DNA of 64,000 nucleotides from assembly GCF_004786035.1 (NCBI RefSeq), contig NZ_CP035088.1:4252001-4316000 (forward strand), in the 5' to 3' direction. Of the stretch, positions 24,025 to 33,444 are shown piece by piece. How positions within the stretch are numbered: the stretch's first letter is position 1; each line of letters starts with the position of its first letter. Below the pieces are notes generated by a model. The model saw only the letters and a program-made list of their open reading frames with translations, did not search any database and was not told where the DNA came from. Source of the DNA: Pseudomonas viciae (GTDB taxonomy: Bacteria; Pseudomonadota; Gammaproteobacteria; Pseudomonadales; Pseudomonadaceae). Both the position numbers and the translations under genes were made by a program.

Positions 24025-24924
24025 TTACTGGGCCGGTGTCGCGGAAGCGGTCCGGCTGCCAAACATCGCCTCGAAACGAGGCTTGTTGGCGGCGTAGTAC
24101 TCTGCAACGACCTTGTCGGCCGAGCTATCGCGTGCGGCGGCCATCAACGTCTCAAGGTCAGCTTTAGGAATTTTGAAGTTGGCGAAGAACCGGGCGACGT
24201 CTGGATGTTCGGCGCTGAAACCTTTGCGTGCAATCGCATGAATTTGCTCAGCGCCACCGAAAATCTGCTTTGGATCATCCAGGTAGCGCAGCGGCCACTT
24301 GGCGAACATCCAGTGCGGGCTCCAGGCATTGATCAACGACCATTTGTCACGCTTGAGGTTGCGATCCAACTCGCTCAGCATTCCAGACTCTGAAGAAGCG
24401 ACCATCTTGTAACCATCGAGTTTATATTCCTTGATGGCCTGCTCCGTGAGTTTGTATTGGCCGTTACCTACTTCCGAAGTCAGGATCTTGCCACTGAGTT
24501 TCTCCCGCACTTCTGGCTTATTAAGGTCTTCGACACTGGCAATCTCGCTGGTCGGAATAGAAGTGGGCACCGCCATGCCGATCCGACCCTCATACAGCAC
24601 ACCGAGGTCTTCGAGTTTGTCTTTGTACTTGTCATAGAAAGATTTGTGAGTACTCGGCAGCCAGACCATCGGGATCAGGTCGATGTTGCCGTTGGCCAGG
24701 GCCTGGAACTGAATGCCGATATCGGCAAGCACCAATTTGACCGGTTGCTTGAGATGGTCGCGCAATGCCGTGTCTGCCAGTTTTACAGCGATTTCCGTAT
24801 CCGACCAATTCACCCATCCGATACGGATGGGCATGGGCTCCTCGGCTTGAGCCATCAGGCTACTGGAGGCCATCGCCAGGCCTGCAAGCCAGCCGATACA
24901 CGTTTTACTGGATAGCTTAACCAT
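24025..24924 (-). CDS. Betaine/choline-type ABC transporter periplasmic binding protein (orphan)
   Basis: A 299-residue OpuAC-family binding protein. A signal peptide spans residues 1-27 (cleavage after LMAQA). Tryptophans of the ligand cage are visible in IGWVNWSD, IPMVWLPSTH and WSPHWMFAKWPLRYLDDP. It is only distantly related to the ProX-type protein at 15442. There is no ATPase or permease beside it, so it must borrow a transporter, plausibly the ProVW genes 8 kb away or a housekeeping betaine system. It heads a minus-strand unit with the DMSP-lyase-like cupin, so a dimethylsulfonium or trimethylammonium ligand is the natural guess. Confidence 0.88.
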   Translation of the reverse strand: MVKLSSKTCIGWLAGLAMASSSLMAQAEEPMPIRIGWVNWSDTEIAVKLADTALRDHLKQPVKLVLADIGIQFQALANGNIDLIPMVWLPSTHKSFYDKYKDKLEDLGVLYEGRIGMAVPTSIPTSEIASVEDLNKPEVREKLSGKILTSEVGNGQYKLTEQAIKEYKLDGYKMVASSESGMLSELDRNLKRDKWSLINAWSPHWMFAKWPLRYLDDPKQIFGGAEQIHAIARKGFSAEHPDVARFFANFKIPKADLETLMAAARDSSADKVVAEYYAANKPRFEAMFGSRTASATPAQ

Positions 24925-25297
24925 GGTGCATCTCCGCGTACTGTATTAATAGTTATTGGCAGGGCAGCAGAAGAATTAACTTCCCTCATAAAAGCAAAAT
25001 ACATCGTGCTCTCAAGAGCTTTTATATGAGGCATGGACAACTTTTAATCGCGCGATGTTTTCAGGTCGTCCGGCCCTCCTCCGCCGTTTCGGCGAAGCGT
25101 TATGTGTCCATGGATCGATGCCTGGAATGACCGACCACACGAACCCGATCCTCCCTGTTTCGGCTGGATGTTAATCCTGGTTTTTCCGCCACGCAAGAAA
25201 AATGTACACCTGTGTCCCAATCATTGACACACATGAACATTCAACATACCGTTATGTCAAAACCAAGCCTGATGTTCTGTTCCCGGAGCGCAACACC
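24925..25297. other. Divergent promoter region between binding protein and flavin demethylase
   Basis: A 373-base non-coding stretch with back-to-back promoters. Visible structures are an imperfect inverted repeat around 24983-25032 (cctcataaaag ... cttttatatgagg) flanking the palindrome gctctcaagagc, and tgtgtc/gacaca arms at 25211-25231, about 70 bases before the flavoprotein start. The second is a reasonable operator candidate for an osmolyte regulator. An in-frame upstream start at 25202 would run through it and is rejected. Confidence 0.4.
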
Positions 25298-27334
25298 ATG
25301 TCCAGCGATCCTCTGCTGCAGCCCTATAAAATCAAACACCTGACCCTCAAAAACCGGATCATGACCACCTCCCATGAGCCCGCGTATCCCGTCGACGGCA
25401 TGCCGAAGGATCTGTACCGGGCTTATCACGTTGAACGGGCGAAAGCCGGCGTGGCCCTGACCATGACTGCGGGCTCCGCCGCTGTTTCCCGTGACAGCCC
25501 GCCAGTGTTCAACAACGTGCTGGCGTACAAGGATGAAGTGGTCAAATGGATGAAAGACCTGACCGACGAATGCCACGAACACGGCGCCGCAGTGATGATT
25601 CAACTGACCCACCTGGGACGCCGTACGCGCTGGGACAAGGCCGACTGGCTCCCGGTCGTATCGCCTTCTCATCGCCGTGAAGCATCCCACCGGGCCTTCC
25701 CCAAAAAGATGGAAGAGTGGGATATCGACCGGATCATCAAGGACTACGTGGACGCCGCCGAACGCATGAAGGCTGCTGGTCTTGATGGTTTGGAATTGCA
25801 GGCCTACGGACACCTCATGGATCAGTTCTGGTCGCCACTGACCAACGACCTTGAGGGCCCCTACGGCGGCTCGCTGGAAAACCGCCTGCGCTTCACCTTT
25901 GATGTGTTGCGTGGCATCCGCCAGCGCTGTGGCGAAGACTTCCTGCTCGGAGTTCGTTACACCGGAGACGAGGACCTTCCGGGCGGCTTCGGTGCCAAAG
26001 ACGGCATCCAGATTTCCCACATGCTCAAGGACAGCGGGCTGGTGGATTTTCTCAACGTCGTTCGCGGTCACATCGATACCGATGCGGGCCTCACCGATGT
26101 GATTCCGATCCAAGGCATGCGTAACTCGCCACACCTGGATTTTGCTGGCGAGATCCGCTCGGCCACCGGCTTTCCGACGTTCCATGCGGCCAAGATCCCG
26201 GACGTGGCCACGGCTCGACACGCCATCGCCTCCGGCAAGGTGGACATGATCGGCATGACCCGGGCGCACATGACCGACCCGCACATCGTGCGCAAGATCA
26301 TCGAAAAGCGTGAAGAAGAAATCCGACCCTGCGTCGGCGCCAACTATTGCCTGGACCGCATCTACCAGGGCGGCGCGGCGTATTGCATCCACAACGCCGC
26401 CACTGGCCGCGAAACCACCATGCCCCACGAAATCCCCAAAGCGCCGGTCAAGCGCAAGGTAGTGGTGGTCGGCACCGGCCCGGCGGGCCTGGAGGCGGCA
26501 CGGGTCGCCGGTGAACGCGGCCACGACGTCACGGTGTTCGAAGTCGCCGACCAGCCCGGCGGCCAGATCCGCTTGACCGCCCTGAGCGAGCGTCGTCGCG
26601 AGATGATCAGCATCATCGACTGGCGCATGGTGCAATGCGAACGCCTGGGCGTGAAGTTCCACTTCAACACCTGGGCCGAAGCCGAAACAGTCATGGCCGA
26701 AGAACCGGACGTGGTCATCGTCGCCACCGGCGGCTTGCCCCACACCGAGGTGCTCAAGCAAGGCAATGAACTGGTGGTGTCGACCTGGGACATTATTTCC
26801 GGCGACGTCAAGCCCGGCCAGAACGTGCTGATCTTCGATGACGCCGGCGACCACGCAGCGCTACAAGCGGCCGAGGTCATTGCCAACAGCGGCGCAAAAC
26901 TGGAGATCGTCACGCCGGACCGCTCGTTTGCGCCGGAGGTAATGGCGATGAACCTGGTGCCTTACATGCGCAGCCTGCAAGACCTGAACGTCACCTTCAC
27001 GGTCACCTATCGGGTCGACTCCGTAGAAAAACGCGACGGTCAGTTGGTGGCCAACTTCGGCAGCGATTATGGCCAGGTGCACAAGCAGCGCGTGGTCGAT
27101 CAGGTGGTGATCAACTACGGCACCCTGCCCTTGGACGATCTGTACTTCGACCTGCGCCCGCATTCAAGCAACAACGGCGCGGTTGAACAGCACGATCTGA
27201 TCGCCGGAAAAACCCAAAATATCGTGACCAACCCTGAAGGCCGCTTCCAGCTGTTCCGGATCGGCGACGCGGTGTCGGCACGTAATACCCACGCAGCCAT
27301 CTACGATGCGCTGCGGCTGGTGAAAGACATCTGA
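25298..27334 (+). CDS. N-methylproline/dimethylglycine demethylase-type NADH:flavin oxidoreductase
   Basis: A 678-residue flavoprotein of the trimethylamine dehydrogenase/DgcA class. An N-terminal old-yellow-enzyme TIM barrel (LLQPYKIKHLTLKNRIMTTS; EGPYGGSLENRLRF) is followed by the 4Fe-4S cysteine region (CVGANYCLDRIYQGGAAYC, about 347-365) and two C-terminal nucleotide-binding folds (VVVVGTGPAGLEAARVAGE). The opening residues resemble proteins annotated as N-methylproline demethylase (proline betaine catabolism) more than classical DgcA, from memory. The ATG at 25298 has ccggag upstream. The reaction would release formaldehyde, and glutathione-dependent formaldehyde dehydrogenase is the next gene. 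No DgcB-like partner is present. Confidence 0.85.
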   Translation: MSSDPLLQPYKIKHLTLKNRIMTTSHEPAYPVDGMPKDLYRAYHVERAKAGVALTMTAGSAAVSRDSPPVFNNVLAYKDEVVKWMKDLTDECHEHGAAVMIQLTHLGRRTRWDKADWLPVVSPSHRREASHRAFPKKMEEWDIDRIIKDYVDAAERMKAAGLDGLELQAYGHLMDQFWSPLTNDLEGPYGGSLENRLRFTFDVLRGIRQRCGEDFLLGVRYTGDEDLPGGFGAKDGIQISHMLKDSGLVDFLNVVRGHIDTDAGLTDVIPIQGMRNSPHLDFAGEIRSATGFPTFHAAKIPDVATARHAIASGKVDMIGMTRAHMTDPHIVRKIIEKREEEIRPCVGANYCLDRIYQGGAAYCIHNAATGRETTMPHEIPKAPVKRKVVVVGTGPAGLEAARVAGERGHDVTVFEVADQPGGQIRLTALSERRREMISIIDWRMVQCERLGVKFHFNTWAEAETVMAEEPDVVIVATGGLPHTEVLKQGNELVVSTWDIISGDVKPGQNVLIFDDAGDHAALQAAEVIANSGAKLEIVTPDRSFAPEVMAMNLVPYMRSLQDLNVTFTVTYRVDSVEKRDGQLVANFGSDYGQVHKQRVVDQVVINYGTLPLDDLYFDLRPHSSNNGAVEQHDLIAGKTQNIVTNPEGRFQLFRIGDAVSARNTHAAIYDALRLVKDI

Positions 27335-28519
<1,185 letters not shown>

Positions 28520-28564
28520 GATGCGGTCGAAAGTCCAATTCCCCCCCACCGAAAGGAAACCAAG

Positions 28565-28948
28565 ATGTCCGTTTTTACTCATGTCACCGTCGGCACCAAC
28601 AACCTGGCAAAAGCACGTGCGTTTTATGATGCCACCTTGAAAGAGATCGGCCTCAAACGTGTTGCCGACCTCGACGATGCCGGCTCCATTTGGGGCGTCG
28701 ACAAGCCTTCGTTCTTTGTACTCAACCCGGCCAATGGCAGTCCGGCGACCATCGGCAACGGTGTCACTGTGAGTTTCGAAGCACCGAACCGCTCTGCGGT
28801 CCTGGCGTTCCATACTGCAGCGTTGGCAAACGGTGGCGTATGCGAAGGCCTGCCAGGCCCTCGTAGCTGGGCTGATAACGCCTACGCCGCTTATGCTCGG
28901 GATCTGGACGGAAACAAGCTGGCGGTGTATTGCTTCAAGGCTGAATAA
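28565..28948 (+). CDS. VOC (glyoxalase/bleomycin-resistance fold) family protein
   Basis: A 127-residue vicinal-oxygen-chelate protein with two beta-alpha-beta-beta-beta modules: FTHVTVGTNNLAKARAFYDA at the start and NAYAAYARDLDGNKLAVYCF at the end. A metal site could involve His5 and the C-terminal end, but it lacks the full glyoxalase I ligand set. It is 45 bases after frmA with gaaaggaaacc as ribosome site, so the two are cotranscribed. VOC genes next to frmA are common in pseudomonads, possibly for a glutathione-linked detoxification step; no activity can be assigned. Confidence 0.82.
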   Translation: MSVFTHVTVGTNNLAKARAFYDATLKEIGLKRVADLDDAGSIWGVDKPSFFVLNPANGSPATIGNGVTVSFEAPNRSAVLAFHTAALANGGVCEGLPGPRSWADNAYAAYARDLDGNKLAVYCFKAE

Positions 28949-28971
28949 GCGTACCAGTCTGACGCCTGAAC

Positions 28972-28999
28972 AACGAAGGCCCCTTAAAAGGCCTCCGTT
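28972..28999 (+). terminator. Hairpin terminator after VOC gene
   Basis: Stem aacgaaggcc/ggcctccgtt (one mismatch) with loop ccttaaaa, followed by the pyrimidine-rich gcttatctctt. It starts 24 bases after the VOC stop. A second perfect hairpin (aggcccct-cgga-aggggcct) lies at 29073-29092, between this unit and the converging DUF1330 gene. Confidence 0.6.
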
Positions 29000-29072
29000 G
29001 CTTATCTCTTGGGTTACATGCCGCTGGGTCGATGAGCTCGACCAAAATGTAGTGAATTGAATGCCCGACTCG

Positions 29073-29092
29073 AGGCCCCTCGGAAGGGGCCT
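29073..29092. terminator. Short perfect hairpin between converging genes
   Basis: An 8-base-pair perfect stem with a 4-base loop, 26 bases beyond the stop of the minus-strand DUF1330 gene. There is no clear T-run on either side. Confidence 0.4.
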
Positions 29093-29117
29093 GACTTCCA
29101 ATGGCAGCGCTTGGCTT

Positions 29118-29408
29118 TTACGCCCCGCCCTCTACGACAAACCCTCTGTACGAGGCACCTGCATGCCTGTGTTTAGCCGCCAATTGGTACGCTTCGCTGT
29201 AGTACCAATTCCTGGCATCCTCAATGGTCGGAAAAGAGAAGAGAACAACGCCTTCTGGCGTTTCGCCCTCGAATACTTCCAGGTGCCCATAAGCAGAAAG
29301 CAATTGGACAGGAACACTGGGGAACGTGGCCGGAACCTTTTCGGCGTAGATATCCATTTCGCGTTGATCCAGTGTCTTCTCTCTAATAAAGATAACGTAC
29401 GCGGTCAT
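29118..29408 (-). CDS. DUF1330-family small protein
   Basis: A 96-residue ferredoxin-like alpha/beta-barrel-fold protein (DUF1330). Typical motifs are AYVIFIREKTLD at the start, a GHLEVFEGE strand and FPTIEDARNWYYSEAYQLA before the C-terminus. Function is unknown for the family; members often sit near catabolic or redox genes. A gagt cgtc-type ribosome site is weak but a taaggagtc sequence lies just upstream of the ATG. It is 43 bases downstream of the MDR dehydrogenase stop on the same strand, so the two are probably one operon. Confidence 0.85.
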   Translation of the reverse strand: MTAYVIFIREKTLDQREMDIYAEKVPATFPSVPVQLLSAYGHLEVFEGETPEGVVLFSFPTIEDARNWYYSEAYQLAAKHRHAGASYRGFVVEGGA

Positions 29409-29451
29409 GACGACTCCTTAAACAGTGAGTACTGGTTGCAGGCCTTTAGTG

Positions 29452-30468
29452 TCAGTGATTGATCACTAGCTTTCCGAAGACGTTGCGAGTCATCAACCTC
29501 TCGAATGCGGCCTGCGCATCCACGAATGGGAAGCGGCTGTCGATGACCGGACGGATCTTGTGTTCGGCAATAAATCGCACCAAGGCTTCAAGATCCTGGC
29601 GGCTGCCCAGCGCGATACTCTGGTAGCGCGCCTGGCTCATGAACATGGGCAGAACTTCGACCGCTCCTTGCAATCCCGCCACCGCCCCTACCATTGATAC
29701 CTGTCCACCTACAGCAATGGCCTTGATCGATTGCGCAAATGTTCCTGCACCTCCGACTTCAACGATGCGAGAGACACCAATTCCGCCAGTCAGCTCACGC
29801 ACTTGCTGGGACCATTCCGGCTGTTCTTTGTAGTTGATCGTTTCGTCCGCCCCCAAGGCTTTGAGTTGCTGGGCCTTCGTGTCGCTGGAAGTGGTGGCGA
29901 TGACCTTGGCCCCCATCGCTTTCGCCAGTTGGACGGCAAACAACGACACACCGCCAGTGCCAAGAGTGAGAACGATGTCGCCCGCTTTCACGCCTTTGAC
30001 GGCAGACCATGCGGTGATACCGGCGCACGGCAGCGTAGCCGCTTCGTCATACTCCAGGCTGTCTGGAATCGAGATCAACGCGTCAGCGGCCACCGCTCGA
30101 TAGTCAGTGAGCCAACCGTCTATATCACCAGAGTATTGTGCGTACTTTCCGGTAAAAGGGCCGTCGATCCATTCAGGGAAGAACGAGTTCGTCACCCGAT
30201 CGCCTACCTTGAACCGGGTGACACCCTGCCCCACGGCTACCACCTCACCAGCGCCGTCCGAAAGCGGAATACGGCCTTCCAGGTTGGGAATGGGATAATT
30301 GCCCTCCAGGATAATCACGTCCCGATAGTTCAACGATGACGCTCGTACATGCACGAGTACTTCGCCTGGCGCTGGCGTAGGAACAGGAGCTGTACGAACG
30401 GATAGGCCGGCGATGCCGACAGTTTTATCGATGATAAAAGCGCGGGATTGTTTGGTGGCGGTAATCAT
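29452..30468 (-). CDS. Zinc-type MDR NAD(P)-dependent alcohol dehydrogenase/quinone reductase
   Basis: A 338-residue medium-chain dehydrogenase/reductase. The GroES-like half (SSLNYRDVIILEGNYP, SDGAGEVVAVGQGV, VGDRV) is followed by the Rossmann half (LTLGTGGVSLFAVQLAKAMG). The catalytic-zinc ligands of classical ADHs are replaced (the Cys position falls in SLNYRD), so it is more like a zinc-independent reductase. It is divergent from a LysR gene 84 bases away, the probable regulator. I considered AcuI (acryloyl-CoA reductase), which would suit a DMSP locus, but the sequence lacks a YhdH-like look. Substrate unknown. Confidence 0.85.
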   Translation of the reverse strand: MITATKQSRAFIIDKTVGIAGLSVRTAPVPTPAPGEVLVHVRASSLNYRDVIILEGNYPIPNLEGRIPLSDGAGEVVAVGQGVTRFKVGDRVTNSFFPEWIDGPFTGKYAQYSGDIDGWLTDYRAVAADALISIPDSLEYDEAATLPCAGITAWSAVKGVKAGDIVLTLGTGGVSLFAVQLAKAMGAKVIATTSSDTKAQQLKALGADETINYKEQPEWSQQVRELTGGIGVSRIVEVGGAGTFAQSIKAIAVGGQVSMVGAVAGLQGAVEVLPMFMSQARYQSIALGSRQDLEALVRFIAEHKIRPVIDSRFPFVDAQAAFERLMTRNVFGKLVINH

Positions 30469-30552
30469 GAGCGTTCCTCAAAGGTTGAGGCCTCCATCTT
30501 TCCCCATTGAATTACGCTTGAGAATCCGTCTCCAACTGCTCAAACTGTGTAG

Positions 30553-31458
30553 ATGAACTACACAATTGGTCGAGGCGATCTGGACGGCATAGTGGTATTC
30601 CTGGCGGTTGCTGAGGAGCACGGCTTCCGCGCGGCTGCCAGGCGCCTGGGCATTACCCCATCCGCCGTTAGTCAGGCAATCCGCGCTTTTGAAGGTCGTA
30701 TCGGGGTGACGCTGCTGGCGCGTACGACGCGAAGCGTCGGGCTGACCGAAGCCGGGGAAAGGCTGCTACTGCAAGTTCGACCGGCAGCACAGCAATTGCT
30801 CCATGGAATCGAGTCCGCTCGCAGCCTGGGACACTCGGTCACCGGGCTGTTGCGCATCAGCGTTCCCAAGGCAAGCGTCCCGTTACTGACCGAGCGTTTT
30901 GTTGCGGGATTTCTTGTTGCGCATCCCCATCTGCAACTGGAGTTCGTCGGCGACGACCGCTTGGTGGATATTGTGGCTGAGGGGTGTGACGCCGGCGTAC
31001 GACCTCGGTCATTCGTACATGCGGACATGGTGGCGGTGCCGCTCACCAGTGAGGAGCCACAAGTAGTGGTTGCTTCCCCCGCACTGCTGGCGCGCTATGG
31101 ACGGCCCACGCTACCGGAAGACATCCAGAACATTCCGTGCATCACGTTTCGACAGGCTGGCATCGTACTCGACGAATGGGAATTCAACATCAGTGGCGAG
31201 CGGCACAGCATCCACGTACGCGGGCCATTGATACTCGACGACGCTGGCGCGTGTGTCCACGCTGCGGAACAAGGCGTGGGGCTGTTCAGGCTCCCACGCT
31301 CCATCGTTGCTCGCCAGATTCATGCAGGAACGTTGGAGGTCATTCTCAGCAGCTACTCCACGAACTTTCCTGGATTGGCGCTCTACTACCCCAGTCGGAG
31401 TACGGTTCTTCCGAAGCTGCGCGCTTTCGTGGATTACGTGTTAGCCCATAAAAACTGA
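30553..31458 (+). CDS. LysR-family transcriptional regulator
   Basis: A 301-residue LysR protein: winged helix-turn-helix at residues 10-70 (FLAVAEEHGFRAAARRLGIT, PSAVSQAIRAFEGRIG) and an effector-binding domain starting near LLRISVPKASVPLLTERF. The AARRLGITPSAVSQAIRALE pattern is that of the CrgA/DmlR-like branch, which usually controls a divergent oxidoreductase gene. That arrangement is seen here with the MDR dehydrogenase at 29452. No strong ribosome site precedes the ATG at 30553. Confidence 0.9.
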   Translation: MNYTIGRGDLDGIVVFLAVAEEHGFRAAARRLGITPSAVSQAIRAFEGRIGVTLLARTTRSVGLTEAGERLLLQVRPAAQQLLHGIESARSLGHSVTGLLRISVPKASVPLLTERFVAGFLVAHPHLQLEFVGDDRLVDIVAEGCDAGVRPRSFVHADMVAVPLTSEEPQVVVASPALLARYGRPTLPEDIQNIPCITFRQAGIVLDEWEFNISGERHSIHVRGPLILDDAGACVHAAEQGVGLFRLPRSIVARQIHAGTLEVILSSYSTNFPGLALYYPSRSTVLPKLRAFVDYVLAHKN

Positions 31459-31516
31459 CAAGGCACTGAATGGCCCTCGAAATACTTTACGACTTGCGCA
31501 CGAACCCGATCGTTTA

Positions 31517-32302
31517 TCAGGCTTGAAGTCCCTTGCGAGCAAGGGCGGCACCTGCCTGCAACGCCCTTCCAATCTGCTCTTCGAAATGCCCCTGAATCAT
31601 CGCTTGCAAGGCTGCAGCCGTCACCCCCCGGTAGGCCGCCAAGGCGTCGATCATCTGTTGAGCATCGTGGCTGGCCAGCAGCTGACTGCTGTTGACCACG
31701 ACATTCTTCGCGGCGAGCTGTGCGATGTCGGCGGGAATGCCGGCAGCCATCGCCTGATTGGCCAGGGCCGTCATCAACAAGGCAGGAAAAGCCGGGCCTG
31801 TACCCGAAAGCGCCGAAAGGTAATCGATGAAGTCTTCTTGCTGAACCTCTGCCGCCGTGCCCACACATTCGAACAAACGCTGCACGAGGCTTTTCGTCGT
31901 TGCTGCTATCTCCGCAAAACAATACCAAGGCGTAAAAGACTGCCCGATCTCCACCGCCGCATTGGGCATCGCCCGCACCACCGCCGAAGCCTGGGTCTGT
32001 GCGGCAATCGTCTGTGCGGTCATCCCGGCCATCAGGGAAATAACGGTTTTGCCAGCCGCGTTGATGTTCAGGCTGGCGAAATGCTCGGGGCGAACTGAGA
32101 TGATCACGAGGTCGCTGCGATCCACCAGGTCCTGATTGTCAGTGACCAGGCAGGCGCCTTGTTGCGCCAATGGGTGGTTTCCCGAACGATTGGAAATTAT
32201 CAGGTTTCCCGTCGGCACCAATCCCTTCGCCAAGACCGCCTTGGCAATCGCACCGCCCAGCCAGCCAGTTCCACCAATGATTCCCACTGTCTCATTAATC
32301 AT
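31517..32302 (-). CDS. Pyrroline-5-carboxylate reductase-family protein (ProC-like)
   Basis: A 261-residue NAD(P)H-binding imine reductase of the ProC superfamily. The Rossmann start is VGIIGGTGWLGGAIAKAVL, a central VVRAMPNAAVEIGQ matches ProC's RxMPN motif, and the C-terminal dimer helices carry LSALSGTGPAFPALLMTAL. ProC reduces P5C to proline; this is a divergent member, unlikely to be the housekeeping enzyme. The second ATG (32302) is preferred because AAGG lies eight bases upstream; the first (32308) is too close to it. It overlaps the end of the TetR gene by eight bases, so the two are cotranscribed. A cyclic imine from betaine or proline metabolism would be a fitting substrate. Confidence 0.85.
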   Translation of the reverse strand: MINETVGIIGGTGWLGGAIAKAVLAKGLVPTGNLIISNRSGNHPLAQQGACLVTDNQDLVDRSDLVIISVRPEHFASLNINAAGKTVISLMAGMTAQTIAAQTQASAVVRAMPNAAVEIGQSFTPWYCFAEIAATTKSLVQRLFECVGTAAEVQQEDFIDYLSALSGTGPAFPALLMTALANQAMAAGIPADIAQLAAKNVVVNSSQLLASHDAQQMIDALAAYRGVTAAALQAMIQGHFEEQIGRALQAGAALARKGLQA

Positions 32303-32996
32303 CGGCATGGCCTTCGAAAGTATCCGTCAAGGGAACGAAGACGCCGGGCTCTTTTTCGGCGTAGCCGAACTTCCCGTAGAAACGATCCAGTTCGCGCTGC
32401 TTCGGGACTCTGCCGGTGAAAATACTCACGTAATGCGGAATGCGCTGGAAACGCACGGTGATCAGCTCACTCGTATTCATGGTGATATAGCCGATCTGCG
32501 TCAGATAAATCGTTCTGGCCCGGGTATCAGCGGCTTGGCTGTCATAGCCAAAGCGCTTGAACATGCTCGCCAGAGCGTTCATTCGCTGCTCGTCTACCGC
32601 AGCGACCTCTTGAGCCACTTCAGCGGACTGAAGCGCCCAACTGCGCACGGCAAACTCGAACTGCGAATCGAACAACTGCGGGTTAAGCCAGCACTCGAAC
32701 ACATTGAGGATCGCCTCGGAGATGCTTTCGGCATAGCTTTCACTTTGCCGGATCAAGCCTCCCGTATTGGTCTCCCGCCAGCGAGACAGCAAAGCAGCCA
32801 GCAACTGCTCGCGATCCTCGAAGAACCAGTAGAAGCTGGTGCGCGACAAGCCCAGGCGCTTGGCCAGCGGCATGACCCGAACCGCATCGATACCCGACTC
32901 CTTCAGGGCCTCGTAGGCCGCTTCCAGCCATCCCTCCGGCGAGCCCCGCCAGCCTGCGTCCTGAGCCTTGCCGCGCGCCTTCCCTACCTGGGACAT
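32295..32996 (-). CDS. TetR-family transcriptional regulator
   Basis: A 233-residue TetR repressor. The helix-turn-helix (VMPLAKRLGLSRTSFYWFFEDREQLL) lies near residues 38-63 and is followed by an all-helical ligand domain. The ATG at 32996 has aagaagg upstream; the in-frame start at 33059 runs through the operator repeats and is rejected. It is the first gene of a two-gene unit with the ProC-like reductase, and operator-like half-sites sit immediately upstream, so autoregulation is likely. Ligand unknown. Confidence 0.88.
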   Translation of the reverse strand: MSQVGKARGKAQDAGWRGSPEGWLEAAYEALKESGIDAVRVMPLAKRLGLSRTSFYWFFEDREQLLAALLSRWRETNTGGLIRQSESYAESISEAILNVFECWLNPQLFDSQFEFAVRSWALQSAEVAQEVAAVDEQRMNALASMFKRFGYDSQAADTRARTIYLTQIGYITMNTSELITVRFQRIPHYVSIFTGRVPKQRELDRFYGKFGYAEKEPGVFVPLTDTFEGHADD

Positions 32997-33029
32997 CCTG
33001 CTTACCTTCTTTAAATAATGCGTAACGCG

Positions 33030-33070
33030 AATGTACTTGGATGACCGCAGAATGTACATCGAAGTACATT
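33030..33070. promoter_or_regulatory. Probable TetR operator (AATGTACT half-sites)
   Basis: Three half-sites: aatgtact at 33030-33037, aatgtaca at 33051-33058 and its inverted partner agtacatt at 33063-33070. The last two form a near-perfect 20-base palindrome. They lie 34-74 bases upstream of the TetR start at 32996, the normal position for an autoregulatory operator. Confidence 0.65.
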
Positions 33071-33444
33071 TAATTGACTTCCCTCCCTTGCTACACCCAC
33101 AGTCATTAATGACAAAAACTCATGGTCCGTTGACTTAAAATGGTTTGTCGGCGAAGTGCACCTGGATAAATATCTCCCACAGGCAAAGGACTCCAAACCA
33201 AAACAACAACGAGCCGCCCTCATGAATCTTGCAGTGCACGTCTTTGAAAGCAGTTCGACATCCGGCCAAAGAATGCCGGAGCGATCGACTTGGCCACAGG
33301 TTTCCTCTGTTACTCATCCCCTGCCCAAACTTCGATAACTGCCCACGCGAACGCCTCGCACACTCGGGCACAACCTGTCACCCCCGTTCCCTTTGAATCG
33401 ATCCTGCCGCCACTGACCGACGTTGAGTTTGAGCGAGCCCCATC
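33071..33444. other. Intergenic region before the second Rieske gene
   Basis: A 374-base region with no supported gene. Two overlapping open frames on opposite strands show no family features. It should contain the promoter of the plus-strand Rieske/reductase operon. No repeat or hairpin stands out beyond the TetR operator at its left edge. Confidence 0.35.

Noticed and set aside
25241..26854. A 537-codon minus-strand open frame
   Set aside because: Antisense shadow of the flavin demethylase gene, whose motifs are clear on the plus strand.
29452..30468. AcuI-type acryloyl-CoA reductase
   Set aside because: It would suit a DMSP locus, but the sequence is of the general MDR type with its own LysR and lacks YhdH/AcuI features I would expect.
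32136..33014. A 292-codon plus-strand open frame
   Set aside because: Overlaps the TetR and ProC-like genes on the other strand, which have clear family motifs and ribosome sites.
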